DNA of 64,000 nt from Sebastes aleutianus (taxonomy: Eukaryota; Chordata; Actinopteri; Perciformes; Sebastidae), in assembly GCA_916700875.1 (NCBI GenBank), contig CAKAKS010000196.1, positions 248,001 through 312,000 of the forward strand. Reading direction: 5' to 3'. A model generated the notes under the pieces. That model saw only the letters and a program-made list of their open reading frames with translations. It was not told where the DNA came from and searched no databases. The position numbers were made by a program, and so were the translations under genes. Each line of letters starts with the position of its first letter. Positions within the stretch are counted from its first letter, which is position 1. Below, piece by piece: positions 50,801-60,800 of this stretch.

Positions 50801-53800
50801 CACACTGCAGAAGAATTAGTTTAGCTCTGAGAATATCTAGTGAATGTACAGTGGACGTTTGTGCAGAAATAACTGCTGCAGCTCCTCCAGACTAACAGAG
50901 GTTTCCCGTGTCTTGTGAAGTGACGGGGCTCCGCAGAGAGAAACGTTATCGTCTCCGACCGGGTGCCGGTGTCTCCCTGTTCACTCCGGCTGCAGGCGGA
51001 GACGATAACGTTACTCGTTGCGGAGCCCCGCTGCCTCAGAGCCCCGGCACCGACGCTGAAGCGGGAAAAGCCAACACTAGGATCAGCAGTGATTCATGGA
51101 GAGACCTTCGTCTGATCAGCTAACATTACTGCCAAGCAGGTGAAATATAGAGTGATATTGTGGTTTTAACTGATGTGTGTCGCCTCACTGTTTTGAGCGA
51201 TGCTCGTTCAGGTATATTTAGAGCGAGCGAGCAAGCGCGAGCCCGACGCTGACTTTCGTTGACTTAACGGCCACAGGTGTCGCTGTTAACAAGCATTTCT
51301 GAAAGTTACAAATAGTCCCTTTAAGTGCAAGCAATGCTGACTGTTATATAATGTGTAACCCTTCAAACACCTACCAGTGGTGTCTGGGAAGAAGCATGAT
51401 GCAGTCCATAGGAGGAGAAACAGATCATGAAAGAGTTCATATGAACTAGTTATTATCAAGCTAATAAATATAACAATTGTTGTTTTTTATAAAGCTGAAT
51501 CATTACTCACAGTCGTAGGTGGGATCTTCTGAAAAGAAGGAAAAAAAGTATTGTTCGCAGTCAACTTCATAAACAGAAACGTGTTGACTTGGTACTGAAT
51601 GTACTCCTGTGAAAAGGCACCTGTTTGGTTGAAATCCATGAACTGGGCGGAGACTGTCTTCTCGTCCCAGCCGTACTTGTTCTTCGCCACCAGCCTGTAC
51701 ATGCCGTTGTGGATGTGCGTGGGGTTGACCAACTGCAGGCAGCCGTGGTACACGCTCAGGATGGACTCGTGGATCATGGTGTGGATGAAGTCCTGCTCCA
51801 GGAGAGCCACGTCCCCGTGGTACCACTGCAGCTCGGGCTTGGGGTTCCCCGTCATGCTGAAGGGGATGCACCAGTGGTGGTCCTGCACTGGCTCCAGCAG
51901 CTGCTGGATGGTGGGGGCAACTGACACGGAGGCAACAGTAGAGGAAGAGTAATAACGGGATGATAGGAAATCAACACCAGGAGTAAACGCCAGTAGGAAG
52001 AGCAACATTTATGGGCTCAGAGGGGAGATGCAGTCGGGGGATGAAAAGTGTGGGGGGGAAGAGAAGAGAGACAACATTTAAACGCTGACATCAGGAAAAC
52101 GTGGAAGAGGAGAATGAGGAGAAATGTGGCACTGAACAAGCAGAGGAGTGTGGTCATGAGGAGCTTCACAGGAGGAAGAGTTACGGACAGGAAACACGGA
52201 GAGTCAATAAGATTTGCCAAGAGACAGTAATGATAACAAACTGAGGAGCCTTGTGTTTCCACTGGAAAAAAAACAAGGTTTAGAAGAAAGCGTTTAAAAG
52301 TTCATGAGAGGAAATTAGACAAGCTTACCGATAATAAATACAATCTCTAAAGATGCATGCAGTTTGTTAACATTTACAGTCTATAATAAGAGAAACGTAA
52401 GAGTCCTTACAGAGAATATTGAGCTCAAGGGTGGCCTCGGTCTGACCGACAATGTTCTCAGCGCTGCATATGATCACCTTGCCATTATCATCAGGAGACA
52501 GGTCTGACAGGGTGATGCTGCTCTCCGTATCCGAAGGATCAATCTGTAAACAACATCATTATTTCATTATATGCCCTATGTTTATGTAACATTGGTGCGA
52601 TGCTGATCTCTAGTACATGTACAATAACCAGCTGTGACTGTACAGTGTATTCTCATCAGTTGTAACACCACATATTGCAGCTGACAATAAGGCTAGTCAT
52701 ATTTTCTATTCTTGTTAGACTAACTGTGCGTTCCAATACCCATAATACCATACTATTTAGTATGCCAGAAAAAAAATTTAGTATGTCCCAATACATAGTA
52801 TGTTAAATGCAGTATGGCAAAAATACCAGGACGTCCTACTAAATCCGATCGCATTTTGCAGTATGCAAACCAGCCAGGGGCCGGCTTGAGGCTTAGGCCA
52901 TATAGGCGGTCGCCTAGGGCACCACCTTCTGGGGGGCGCTGGTCAACCTCTAAAAAAATAAATAAATAATAATAATAATTTCTTTAACAATGCCGGTGGG
53001 TCCCCTTCGTCATTTTCTACATTGAGGTAACAAATGAACAAATAAAGAAAGAAAGAAATACACTTGAAACTCTGAAACTCTCTTTCTCACACTTTGTTAT
53101 CCGACCAAATGCACTTATTTGTTAATAAAAGTGTAAATTGTAGTGAAACTGACTAAACACTTTTAAGCCAACAATATCAGGGACCAATTGTTTATTTATA
53201 TTATAATAAATACAGTTATTTATGAAAATAAAATCTTAATTTTTGTCTTAAAACCACTGTGATGTCTGATGTGCGGTTTACTGGGAGGATTAGGGTTGGG
53301 GGGGGGGGGGCTCCAAATCTGAATTTTGACTAGGGCATCAAAAAGGTTAGAGCCGGCCCTGAAGCCAGCATGCTTTTCTGGCTATTCTGACCCACAATCC
53401 TCCTCCGCAGCGGATATATGAGCAAGAGGGTCAAAGTTCAAGGTGCAATGTTATGATGAAGTAGTAATGGTGCCTTCAAATGGGGTCGTGTTTACCGTGT
53501 TCACCAGAAGAGTCCATATGAACGCCCCCCTCTTGTGGTATTCACGACCTTGTAAGTGGAAAGTTTCTGAAAGCTTTGAGTTCACGAGTTGTGACGTGTT
53601 TGTTGACGTTGACGGAAGTTCATTTTTCGGTGCATAATAGGTTAATATATTGTAATTTTAGTCGTATACTGTTTTTCTTTGTAATTATATATTATCTCTG
53701 AGGAAAATGTTGATATTCCCAACAGCCTCATCTTTTTCCTCTGTCATTATGCCTTTGCATTTCCTACGTTATGTTACCCACTTGCTAGCTTGCCTAATTG

Positions 53801-56800
53801 TTAGCCTCTGTGGCTTCTAGACGCCGACAGTAACGTTAATATTGCCGTTGCTTAGCAGCGGTGTTCTAACAACTTAACCACTTGAACGCCAAGGATATTG
53901 TGTACACGACTTCCCCTGTTGTAAACACAAGCTCACGAGTTTCATTTCAAGGCACCATATGTCCCAATTGTATGCATACTGCATGCAATAGTCCGTACTT
54001 TGTACTGGCAGCTGCAGTATGTACTAAAAGTAAAAAGAAAAAGTATGTGATTTTTAACGTAGCCTCTATTTTTCTTATTATCAACAAGACCAACAATGTG
54101 TTAGTCCGTCTCTCAATGCTTTCCTATGCTGTGGCTCTCAGCCCTGAGTCCATTGGTTCCTGGTGACCATGTGAATCTTCACAGGAACCAATAGTTCCAT
54201 TTGAGCACAAACATATGGTTTCATTTCATTACAATCATCGCTGATGTGTTTTTAATAGTTGTTAACAACAATGGAGCTCTATGAGAAGAAGAAGAAGCAA
54301 TTCGGTATTTGTTTTTTTCATGGGATTTGTTGATGATTAGAAAAATATAGAATCAAGCCTAACTTTTAGGGCTGTCCTCGACCAGAGAAATTCTTAGTCG
54401 ACTTATGATTATGATTTTGTCGACTAATCGATTAGTATTTCACAATGAAATATCCAACTGATTAAAGGCTTTTTAACTTTTTACTAGAAGATCGCCTTAT
54501 ACCTTTCATTCTTTTGTCAACGTTTGTGTTCCCTACCAAACAGCACCTTCATTACACTTAGGGATGCACCAATCTGACTTTTTCAGTCCCGATACGATAC
54601 CGATACCTGGGCTTTAGGTATCGGCACGATGCCAAGTACCGATCCGATACCTGTGTTTAATCAATCAGCTGTATGCCTTGCATTTTTTTTATGTGTAAAG
54701 CAATATCAGGCTTGATTTAAACATTGCTTTACTAACTTTGTAAAACAAAATGTAACAAAAAAATACATAGATATAACTTTACTGAATTATTTATTATTAA
54801 AATAATAAATAAGGCGCCCCCCGGTAGCTCACCTGGTAGAGTGGACGCCCATGTACTAAGTCTGAGTCCTCACCGCAGCGGCCAAGGGTTCAAATCCGAC
54901 CTGTGGCCCTTTGCTGCATGTCATCCCCCGTCTCTCTCCCTTTCATGTCTATACTATCACTATCAAATACAGGCAAAAAGCCCCCCCAAAAAAAACGTTA
55001 TTTCGTCAAAACGTACACGGGAATTAAATTCCAGTATATAATGTATATAGTATATAAATATATAACTGAATTGAATAGATCTGCCCCATTGTCACCGATC
55101 CAGCTATTTGAGTCAGTGTCGACTCGATATCCGATCCGGTATGGGATCGGTAGCTATCGGTATCGGTGCACCCCTAATTACACTTGTTTGAACTTCCGAG
55201 CACTCCAGACCTTTTCTCTTTTTTTATTCCATTAGTTGATTTAATCAACATATCTGTAAAACTGAGTTTCTCCACAAAGAATCACACAAAAGCACCGCTT
55301 TAAATCTTGTGTTTACCAGAGATGTGCTCATAAGTTTCTTGGAAATAAGTCCTTCAGCATGAAGAAAAGCATAAAAAAATGACTAATCGACTAAAGAAAT
55401 CTTAGTCGACTAAGATCACAACGACCTATTAGTCAAATAATCGACTAAGAGGGGCCCTACTAACTTGAGTCCAAGTCTCAAGCCTACAGCTCTACTGTGA
55501 CCTTCATGTCGTTCACTGCTTTGAAGCTTCATTGGAGCTCATCTCATAAGTAGTATTTTCAAAAAAACGACTCCTCATGTTGTCCACTCCACTCAAAGAG
55601 TACAACCTGAGTGGTGGACCTGTAGCAAAGGTTTAAACAGGAAGCTGTGTGGCTCACCTCGTGGTGGGTAGAGAGCCAATCGAGGTTCCACAGAATCTCA
55701 GGAGGAGGGGAGCCTGAGGCGCTGCACACTGCTTTGACATCACTCCCCTGCATCTCCGTCACGGTGCTCGGGGTGACCTCTACTGTGGGAATCACTGCGA
55801 TGAGAAATGAGCAAACAGCCAAATTAAACATCCGACCAGAACTTTTACATCGATTGATTTTGTTTACAGATTTATTTCCGTCTTTCCTGTCTCCCAAGAA
55901 GCGATCAGCTCTCTAACCGTTCAATATCAGATACCCAGTGCTGCTTATTATAACGTATGGTTTCACATTACCACAGTCTGTTGGGGTGAGTGTGGCAAAG
56001 TACTGTGGCGCTCCTCTCTCGTCTATGCACGTCAGCTCCGGACTGTCGGCTTCTTCGAGGAGCCTCAGTTTGATCCACAAGTTCTCACAAACACAGTCCA
56101 GAGGGTTACCGGACAGCAGGAGCCTGGAAACAAAAACATACTACGTGAGGAACTCAAAAAAAACTAAGAGATGCACTGACACTTTTCTGTACACTTACGG
56201 GAACGTTGCGTTAAAGTTCTGAAATGTTCTCCATGACAGCGTCGATAGGTTATTGTCTCTGAGATTTCTAAAAGGGAAAACAAAAATAACAATCACGATC
56301 CAAACAAGGCTACTCACGTGAACATCGATGACACAACTAAAGAGGCTTCTTACACATATTGGAGTCTCGTATTGTTGAAAAATGCATCTGATGATATAGA
56401 CGTCAATCTCGTCTTCATCACTGTTCTGTTGTGAGGTTAAAATGTCGAGTTATCAGGTAATCTACAACGAGTTATACATTGTGATTCCATGTGAAGACAT
56501 ACTGTATGATACTTACAGGTTTCTGAGGTTGATGTAGTGCCTCAGACTGTTATCAGTGATGTCAAACAGTCTGTTTTGATTCATAATGTATCTGTGAACG
56601 AACAGGAAAGAAAAACCTGTTAGGACACATGTGTTCATTTAATATAAGTAGATACTGGTGGTCAGCTAAATAACTTGATCTGAGACTAGTATGTTTGTAT
56701 GTGTGTGTCACAATGACCGTGTGAAACAAGAGAATCAGTTGTGTGTGTGTTTTTAGGAAACTAAATATGACCTAGTCAGCTAAATGTGATATATACTGTC

Positions 56801-59800
56801 ATTTTCCTTTGCCGAGGGAATTTGGTCTGTAGCACTTTTGATTGTCGATATAATGTGAAACAGTACAACAGCATGTGTTTGCACACTGGCAGTATGTTGA
56901 AACTTTTGCATTGTTGTTGATATTGTTGATATTATTAATGTTATAGTAAAAACAGAAGTTTTATGAAATATTTTAAGTAGGTGGAATCTTTTTTTTTTTT
57001 CCTACTATATTAATTAAAGGTATATCATTGAGGAGTTTGAGTAATAAATGAAAAAGAGTTCATTACAATTAAATATCAACATATTGCTGAAGTAAACAAA
57101 CCTTTCACAGCATCAGAAAAGATTAATAACTGAGATTTAGTTGTGTTTAAAAACCTGCGAATCAACTTCAGAATGACTGCAGGTTGTTTTAAATGTTGTT
57201 GGGGAGACACTTTAGTTTACATGTGATTTTAACAACACAAAGCTGCAATACATTACATGTTAAAGTATCTTCTACGATCTAAAGGGATTGTGCTGCTTGC
57301 TTCAGGAGTTTTGTCACAGAAAGGGGCTTTGTATATAAATATATATATATACCCATCATGAATATATAACCTCTGAAATCAATATGATCAGCTTTATGCA
57401 TTTTACAAAGAAAGATTGCATTTAGATTTTGATGAATCTTATAAATTGAACTTAAAAAATTGTTAAAATTGTAATTTTAATTGATTTAGCTGTGAAAAAC
57501 TTCTAGAAAAATATGTAAAAATATTCCTTAGAGGAGGGATGGACACACAATCTTAAGGTTAGGTTAGTATAAAACTTTTTTATGATAGTGTATTACTATG
57601 TTTCGGTAGTGAGAAATTTTGGGAGAAGAAAAACATTCCAATCCAGTCTGAAAATACAATAACAAAATTGACTGTACTTTCATTACACTGTTAAGAATTT
57701 CCCAGTAAAATAACAGTAAAGAACTGACAGAAGGTTTGCCTTTATGTTACTGTAAAATTAACATTATTATACTGTCGCTGAAATTTACAGCTTTGTGCTG
57801 TTAATGAAAAATACAGTTTGAACTGTTTTTTTTTTATTAATTTCACAGTATTTTACAGTTAATTTACTGTTTAAAGATACATTATATAGCTGTTTTTCAC
57901 CTTTCTTTTACATCATCTTTCTGATTTGTTTTAATGCACTATTTAGGTTGTATTTTTTGGCACTTGTTAGGAAAAAGGCTATAATAGACTTGTTGACACT
58001 TTTCCCAAAATGTCTGTCTATATCTGGCTACAAACACAGAATGCAAACCATAACAACATGTGAGTGAAGAACAGAGCACTGTTTTTTAGCAATAACAGGT
58101 TAATACTGTTGAAATCCTGCTGTAAATTAACAGCAATTCTTTACAGTGTATATATGTATACCCTAGATATGGTACAATATATATATGGACAAAGTTTTGG
58201 GAAGAAAAGATACAAATTTCTAAATGTTTACAACTCTGACTTTGCACCAATTCGATATAGAATGGCCCATATATGTGACACCTATAGTTCCAGTCAATCA
58301 GAAAAGATTAACAACTGAGATTTAGTTGTGTTTAAAAACCTGTGAATCAATTTCAGAATGACTGCAGGGTTGTTTTAAATGTTGTTGGGGAGACACTTTT
58401 ACACGTTTACATGTGATTTTAACAACACAAAACTGCAATATATTACAAGTTAAAGTCTACGATCTAAAGGGATTGTGCTGCTTCAGGAGTTTTGTCACAA
58501 AAGGTTTGCTTTGTTAGGATTTGTTTTTAAATTCATGGTTAGATTTTGAGAAGGTGCAGCTGTCATTGAAATGTTCTATTATTTAAATATGATACTTCAC
58601 ATGTCATTTATTTGCCAAAGCTGCACAAGATATCCCTTTAAGGGCTTTAAGGCTGCTACAAGACTTCCATTTGTAAAATGAAGAAAACATCATTATGTTT
58701 TGTAGACGCCTATAATATTCATGATGGGTATATATATATATTTTTTTTATTATAAAACATAAAACATTTGTGTTTGTAATATTTCCAAGGCATAAGGCAT
58801 GTTATGAGTTAATATTAAGCAATAAGGTTGAGGGAATATGATATAACCTTGCAAACAAAACACTGTGGTCACTACCGAAACAGTGCAGTCACTACCGAAA
58901 CAGTGGGTATTTTGTAAAAAATAAGGTATATTGAGTCATCAACTAAAATGTTATGATACTGATTGGTTAAATGTATGTTCAATTTAATCAATCCTTACCT
59001 CTGAAATCAATATGATCAGCATTTTACAAAGAAAGACTGCATTTAGATTTTGATGAATCTTATAAATGTAACTTAAAAAAATGTTAAAATTGTAATTTTA
59101 ATTGATTTAGCTGTGTAAAACTTCTAGAAAAATATGTAAATGTGTATTTTTTTTTTGCATATATATATATGACACCTATAGTTCCAGTCTGTCTGCCTCA
59201 GTAAAACTCAGCCAGTCTCCTCTCCATCCATTCTGGTGCCATGCAGTTGTACACTTGTGCAGGGTTGTAGCAGGTACACTTCGACACAAGCCTACACACT
59301 GACGCAGATACAGAGCTGTGGGCAGCCTAGTATACAACCGATGTGATCTCGTGTGTAATCTGGCAACAATGTGCTCTTTTTTTTTTTGGTGTTGAAATGT
59401 TGGAGGTTATATATGATATCACACCGACGCCCAAAAAAGATGAGCAGCTCAGAGAGAGAGAGAGGAGGCTGCAGTCAGGCCTCAACATTTTACTCCATCA
59501 CTATACCTCTGGAGCTGTTTTGTAAAAAGGAAACACCGACTAATCCAAATAAGCCTGACGCGCACTCTCACCACCATTACGCACACACACACTCACACAC
59601 ACACACGCCCGCACACATATATACTACATGATCTGACAAACCCAATGGTTATAAGGGAGAAAAAAAACATATTTTGTGTGTTGACATGCAGAAGGCAGAT
59701 CTTTATTGATCTAGGAGAAATAAGATTAGGCCTGTTATTATTATTAATATGATCACCTTTATTATGATCCTAATCCTATAGCCCTTGGGTATTATTATTG

Positions 59801-60096
59801 CGACCTATAGGTAGTTCTTTTTACGCATTGCATCCTATAATAAGTTCTGTTCTTGCACGACTCATTTTTTTCATTCCCACTTACATCTCGGTGATGTTTT
59901 CCATGTCTTCTAACGCGAGGACAGGGAAATCCTCGATCCCCGGTGCAGAATCAATACAAACAATCCTTGAGATGCTGCAAGTGCAGGATGCTGGGCAAGC
60001 ATCGCTGAATCTCCACAGCCCCATCATGAGAAAAAAACCCCAAAACAATCCAAGAAGACGAGCCATGCCATATTCCCCCGCGCTGGAGTCCATCAT
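40319..60096 (-). CDS. ntrk2: TrkB neurotrophin receptor tyrosine kinase, complete
   Basis: Receptor for BDNF/NT-4 at the neuronal plasma membrane. Exons 5' to 3' (plus coordinates): 60096-59885, 56591-56517, 56425-56354, 56267-56199, 56123-55972, 55794-55658, 52543-52411, 51920-51621, 51528-51511, 51383-51375, 49628-49594, 49234-49135, 48027-47839, 47187-47057, 46932-46760, 45185-44945, 41759-41601, 40504-40319. Total 2391 bases, about 796 residues, all phases consistent. Visible: signal peptide and Cys-rich cap (DACPASCTCSISRIVC), LRR exons, two Ig domains (DHHWCIPFSMTGNPKPELQW), membrane helix, NPQY Shc site, GEGAFGK loop, VAVK lysine, HRDLATRN, DFG, the DVYSTDYYR activation loop, and YLDILG PLC-gamma tail. 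ASPVYLDILG and the N-terminus favour TrkB over TrkC. ATGs at 60096, 60093 and 60064 are all possible starts. No exon like the mammalian truncated T1 tail was spotted. Whether the a or b fish copy is unknown. Confidence 0.94.
40615..40740. mobile_element. Degraded tRNA-derived SINE
   Basis: TGCCCTGGTGGTCTTAGGG-TTAAGGTGC resembles an A-box tRNA half, and AATTCATGTCCAGCCAGGGG resembles the B-box side of a common fish SINE. It ends in a (TA) run. Located in the last ntrk2 intron. Confidence 0.55.
42026..42350 (+). mobile_element. Possible solo LTR
   Basis: The segment starts TGTCATGAGGACTG and ends in GCTTGGTCTACA, so TG...CA termini. It contains ATATATACCAGCACATTTCC and GATTAAAAAGTAAAG. This resembles Gypsy-type fish LTRs, but no clear target duplication was found. 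Confidence 0.35.
42357..43166. mobile_element. MITE with GGGGCCAGTTTGCATAA ends
   Basis: Start GGGGCCAGTTTGCATAAA; inverted end GGGGCCAGTTGCATAAAC. 810 bp, non-coding, and contains a tandem block at 42680-43012. Target duplication not clear; possibly Harbinger/ISL2EU type. Confidence 0.7.
42680..43012. repeat. 34-bp tandem repeat, about 10 copies
   Basis: Unit AAAAGTAATGGATAAATAGT + TGAAATATTTAGCT. The central copies are nearly identical; three consecutive ones share a T-to-C change (GTAACGG). Internal to the MITE at 42357-43166. Confidence 0.9.
44863..44894. repeat. (TG)n microsatellite
   Basis: About 15 perfect TG units, about 50 bases from the splice donor of the ntrk2 kinase exon 44945-45185 (minus strand). 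Confidence 0.9.
45584..45877. repeat. Long-hairpin repeat F, copy 1 (ntrk2 intron)
   Basis: Arms of about 50 bases, 45589-45637 and 45651-45700, are inverted copies (GATAATGTACAGCG, GTCATTGTTGTGAAATAAAC). A 240-bp tail follows, ending with GCCGTGTAATAA that inverts TTATTACACGGC at 45707. No coding sequence. Confidence 0.75.
45920..46440. mobile_element. Foldback MITE (TTAGCTTAGCTTAGCATAAAG family)
   Basis: Arms of about 80 bases at both ends: ACCACTCTCATGTCTG, GCTACAGCCAG, AGCTTAGCATAAAGACTGGA in inverted orientation. A second inner inverted pair surrounds GAAGTCACTGCTC. Non-coding. A half copy lies in the last itga1 intron. Confidence 0.75.
47310..47585. repeat. Interspersed repeat (GGCTGCAACTAA family), diverged copy
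   Basis: GGGCTGCAACTAAAGAATATTTTCATTATTGATT and later AAAGATATTCAATATACAATCA match the 35990 copy in order. Confidence 0.55.
48607..48895. repeat. Long-hairpin repeat F, copy 2 (ntrk2 intron)
   Basis: Same architecture as 45584-45877: GGGATAATGTACAGCGAGCC, AAATAAACCCTGACAGGGCG, inverted arm to CTAGCTGTACATTATCC, then CACAAAAACGGTCCGCCAGAG. AGCAACGGTCTG is duplicated internally here. Confidence 0.75.
49677..50628. mobile_element. Non-autonomous repeat (GCTGCGAGCAGCGATGAACG family)
   Basis: Starts AAAGCTGCGAGCAGCGATGA and ACGGGCCCTCGCACC; ends TCGGTGCTCGGGCCCTAACT. Two ~100-base internal direct repeats carry CTATGACAAACGGTTCATGAG and a GAAAAA microsatellite lies near 50540. I recognise this as a widespread fish interspersed repeat. 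Non-coding. Confidence 0.7.
50636..51320. mobile_element. Second TTAA-flanked MITE, with internal long palindrome
   Basis: Terminal inverted repeat AGGGACTGTTTGTAACTTT matches 18 of 19. TTAA occurs at 50632-50635 and 51321-51324. The interior has a palindrome about 50922-51032 with arms CGGGGCTCCGCAGAGAGAAACG / GATAACGTTACTCGTTGCGG. The open frames here are incidental. Located in the ntrk2 intron between the microexon and the 35-base exon. Confidence 0.85.
51375..51383 (-). other. ntrk2: 9-base microexon of ntrk2
   Basis: On the minus strand, CTTCCCAG precedes ACACCACTG, which is followed by GTAGGT. With its neighbours (51511-51528 and 49594-49628) it yields ...EDPTYDYTTDPPLPP in frame. Phase is 1 on both sides, so skipping it would drop three residues (TTD or YTT equivalent) without a frameshift. 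Predicted from splice sites and phase only. Confidence 0.65.
52876..53360. mobile_element. Nested element with AGGGGCCGGCT ends
   Basis: Inverted ends AGGGGCCGGCTTGAGG and AGGGCCGGCTCTAACC. It interrupts the host MITE. The interior has GGCGGTCGCCTAGGGCACC and a G-run at 53298-53310. Non-coding. Confidence 0.65.
53467..53960. mobile_element. Second nested element with ATGGTGCCTTCAAATG ends
   Basis: Inverted ends ATGGTGCCTTCAAATG and ATGGTGCCTTGAAATG. 494 bp inside the host MITE, non-coding. Confidence 0.6.
54559..55176. mobile_element. hAT-like element B, copy 2, nested in A and carrying a SINE
   Basis: A perfect 8-bp duplication ATTACACT flanks it (54551-54558 and 55177-55184). Ends TAGGGATGCACC and GGTGCACCCCTA are inverted repeats. 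Same family as 30665-31126. Confidence 0.9.
54813..55000 (+). mobile_element. tRNA-derived SINE nested in element B
   Basis: GTAGCTCACCTGGTAGAGTGG (A box) and GGTTCAAATCC (B box, 54887-54897) are spaced as in a tRNA. A GTCATCCCCCGTCTCTCTCCC body and an A-rich tail at about 54975-54995 follow. It replaces roughly 100 bases relative to the other copy of element B. A Pol III-type SINE, not a functional tRNA gene. Confidence 0.85.
57100..59170. repeat. Shuffled duplicated blocks in ntrk2 intron 1
   Basis: 57118-57225 recurs at 58304-58400 (GAGATTTAGTTGTGTTTAAAAACC). 57370-57520 recurs at 58998-59140 (CTCTGAAATCAATATGATCAG). ACACCTATAGTTCCAGTC is at 58278 and 59173. CATCATGA/ATGATGGGTATATATATAT is at 57354 and 58720 in opposite orientations. 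No coding signal. Confidence 0.7.
57686..58148. mobile_element. TA-flanked MITE (Tc1/mariner-like)
   Basis: Inverted ends CACTGTTAAGAATT and CACTGTAAAGAATT (13/14) with TA at 57684-57685 and 58149-58150. The interior has many TTACTGT/ACAGTAA motifs. Non-coding. Confidence 0.7.
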
Positions 60097-60800
60097 CGCA
60101 GGTCCAGTAGAAATCCCCCCAACCACCACCAACCAAAAAAAAAAAACAGAATCAAAATTGTAAAGATTTTTCCTCCCTTCGCTTGCTTTTATCTGGCAGA
60201 GTTAATCCTTTTTTTCGACTCTGCAGGAAAAAGGAGACGTCGATGAGGAATGCGCAGAAGAGCCCTGCACGGTTTTTAATATCAAGATGCCATGGACTGG
60301 CCTTCTCTGTCTCCGCAGAGCTGCTATCACACTACTGCATATCGATGTCGTGAAGCAAAGGTGTCAAGTGGTCCTGATGCTGCTGCTGCTGCTGCTGCTG
60401 TCTCACTCCTCCTCTCTATCTGGGCACACACAGACTGGTCGCCTCTGCCTTCCTTGTAAAAACAAATATGAAGGTGTTCCAGATGTTTAGAGAGATCAAT
60501 AGGCAGGAGCGATTCCTCATATATGCGTGGTGGTGTGTGGTGGTGATGGGGAGGGAAATATAAGAGCGACTGCACAGTGGAGTAAAGGATGCGTGGTGAT
60601 GCTGCTGCGTGTGTGTGTAGAGGAGGAAGGCTCTACCTGCATGCGTCTATCGATTATCACCGAGGACGAGCACTGGGGATCTGGTTTATCATAGACGGGA
60701 TGATGGTTGTGATCATACATCCTGGAGATGTATTCATGACTAATTGTATTTATAGGAATTTTTTTTTTTTTTCTCTATACAATAAAACCTAAAACATCAC
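60097..60800 (-). promoter_or_regulatory. ntrk2: Probable 5'UTR/promoter region of ntrk2
   Basis: This is unique sequence, relatively GC-rich and dinucleotide-varied compared with the flanks. It includes a (CTG/CAG) run at 60379-60400. Mammalian NTRK2 has several 5' non-coding exons, so the true start could be further away. No core element is certain. Confidence 0.35.

Larger units (their letters stand above)
52727..54050. mobile_element. Host MITE (GCGTTCCAATACCCAT...) with two inserts
   Basis: Sequence rich in ATAGTATG/AGTATGCC runs from about 52727 to 52875 and resumes after 53360 and after 53960 (GCATACTGCATGCAATAGTC, GCAGTATGTAC). A related fragment is at 9455-9590. Ends are approximate. 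Confidence 0.5.
54367..55459. mobile_element. hAT-like element A, copy 4, host of two nested layers
   Basis: Begins TAGGGCTGTCC and ends GGGGCCCTA. Flanks CTAACTTT (54359-54366) and CTAACTTG (55460-55467) match 7/8. Family landmarks TTCTTAGTCGACTTATG and AATCGACTAAGAGG lie at the ends. The interior is split by hAT-like element B at 54559-55176. Confidence 0.85.

Noticed and set aside
50686..51123. Two GC-rich open frames (69 and 71 codons)
   Set aside because: They lie wholly inside a TTAA-flanked MITE and show no domain.
51599..51952. 117-codon plus-strand frame
   Set aside because: Antisense shadow of the ntrk2 Ig-domain exon.
54820..54900. tRNA gene candidate
   Set aside because: A and B boxes are present, but the sequence does not close a tRNA cloverleaf and continues into a SINE body with an A-rich tail.
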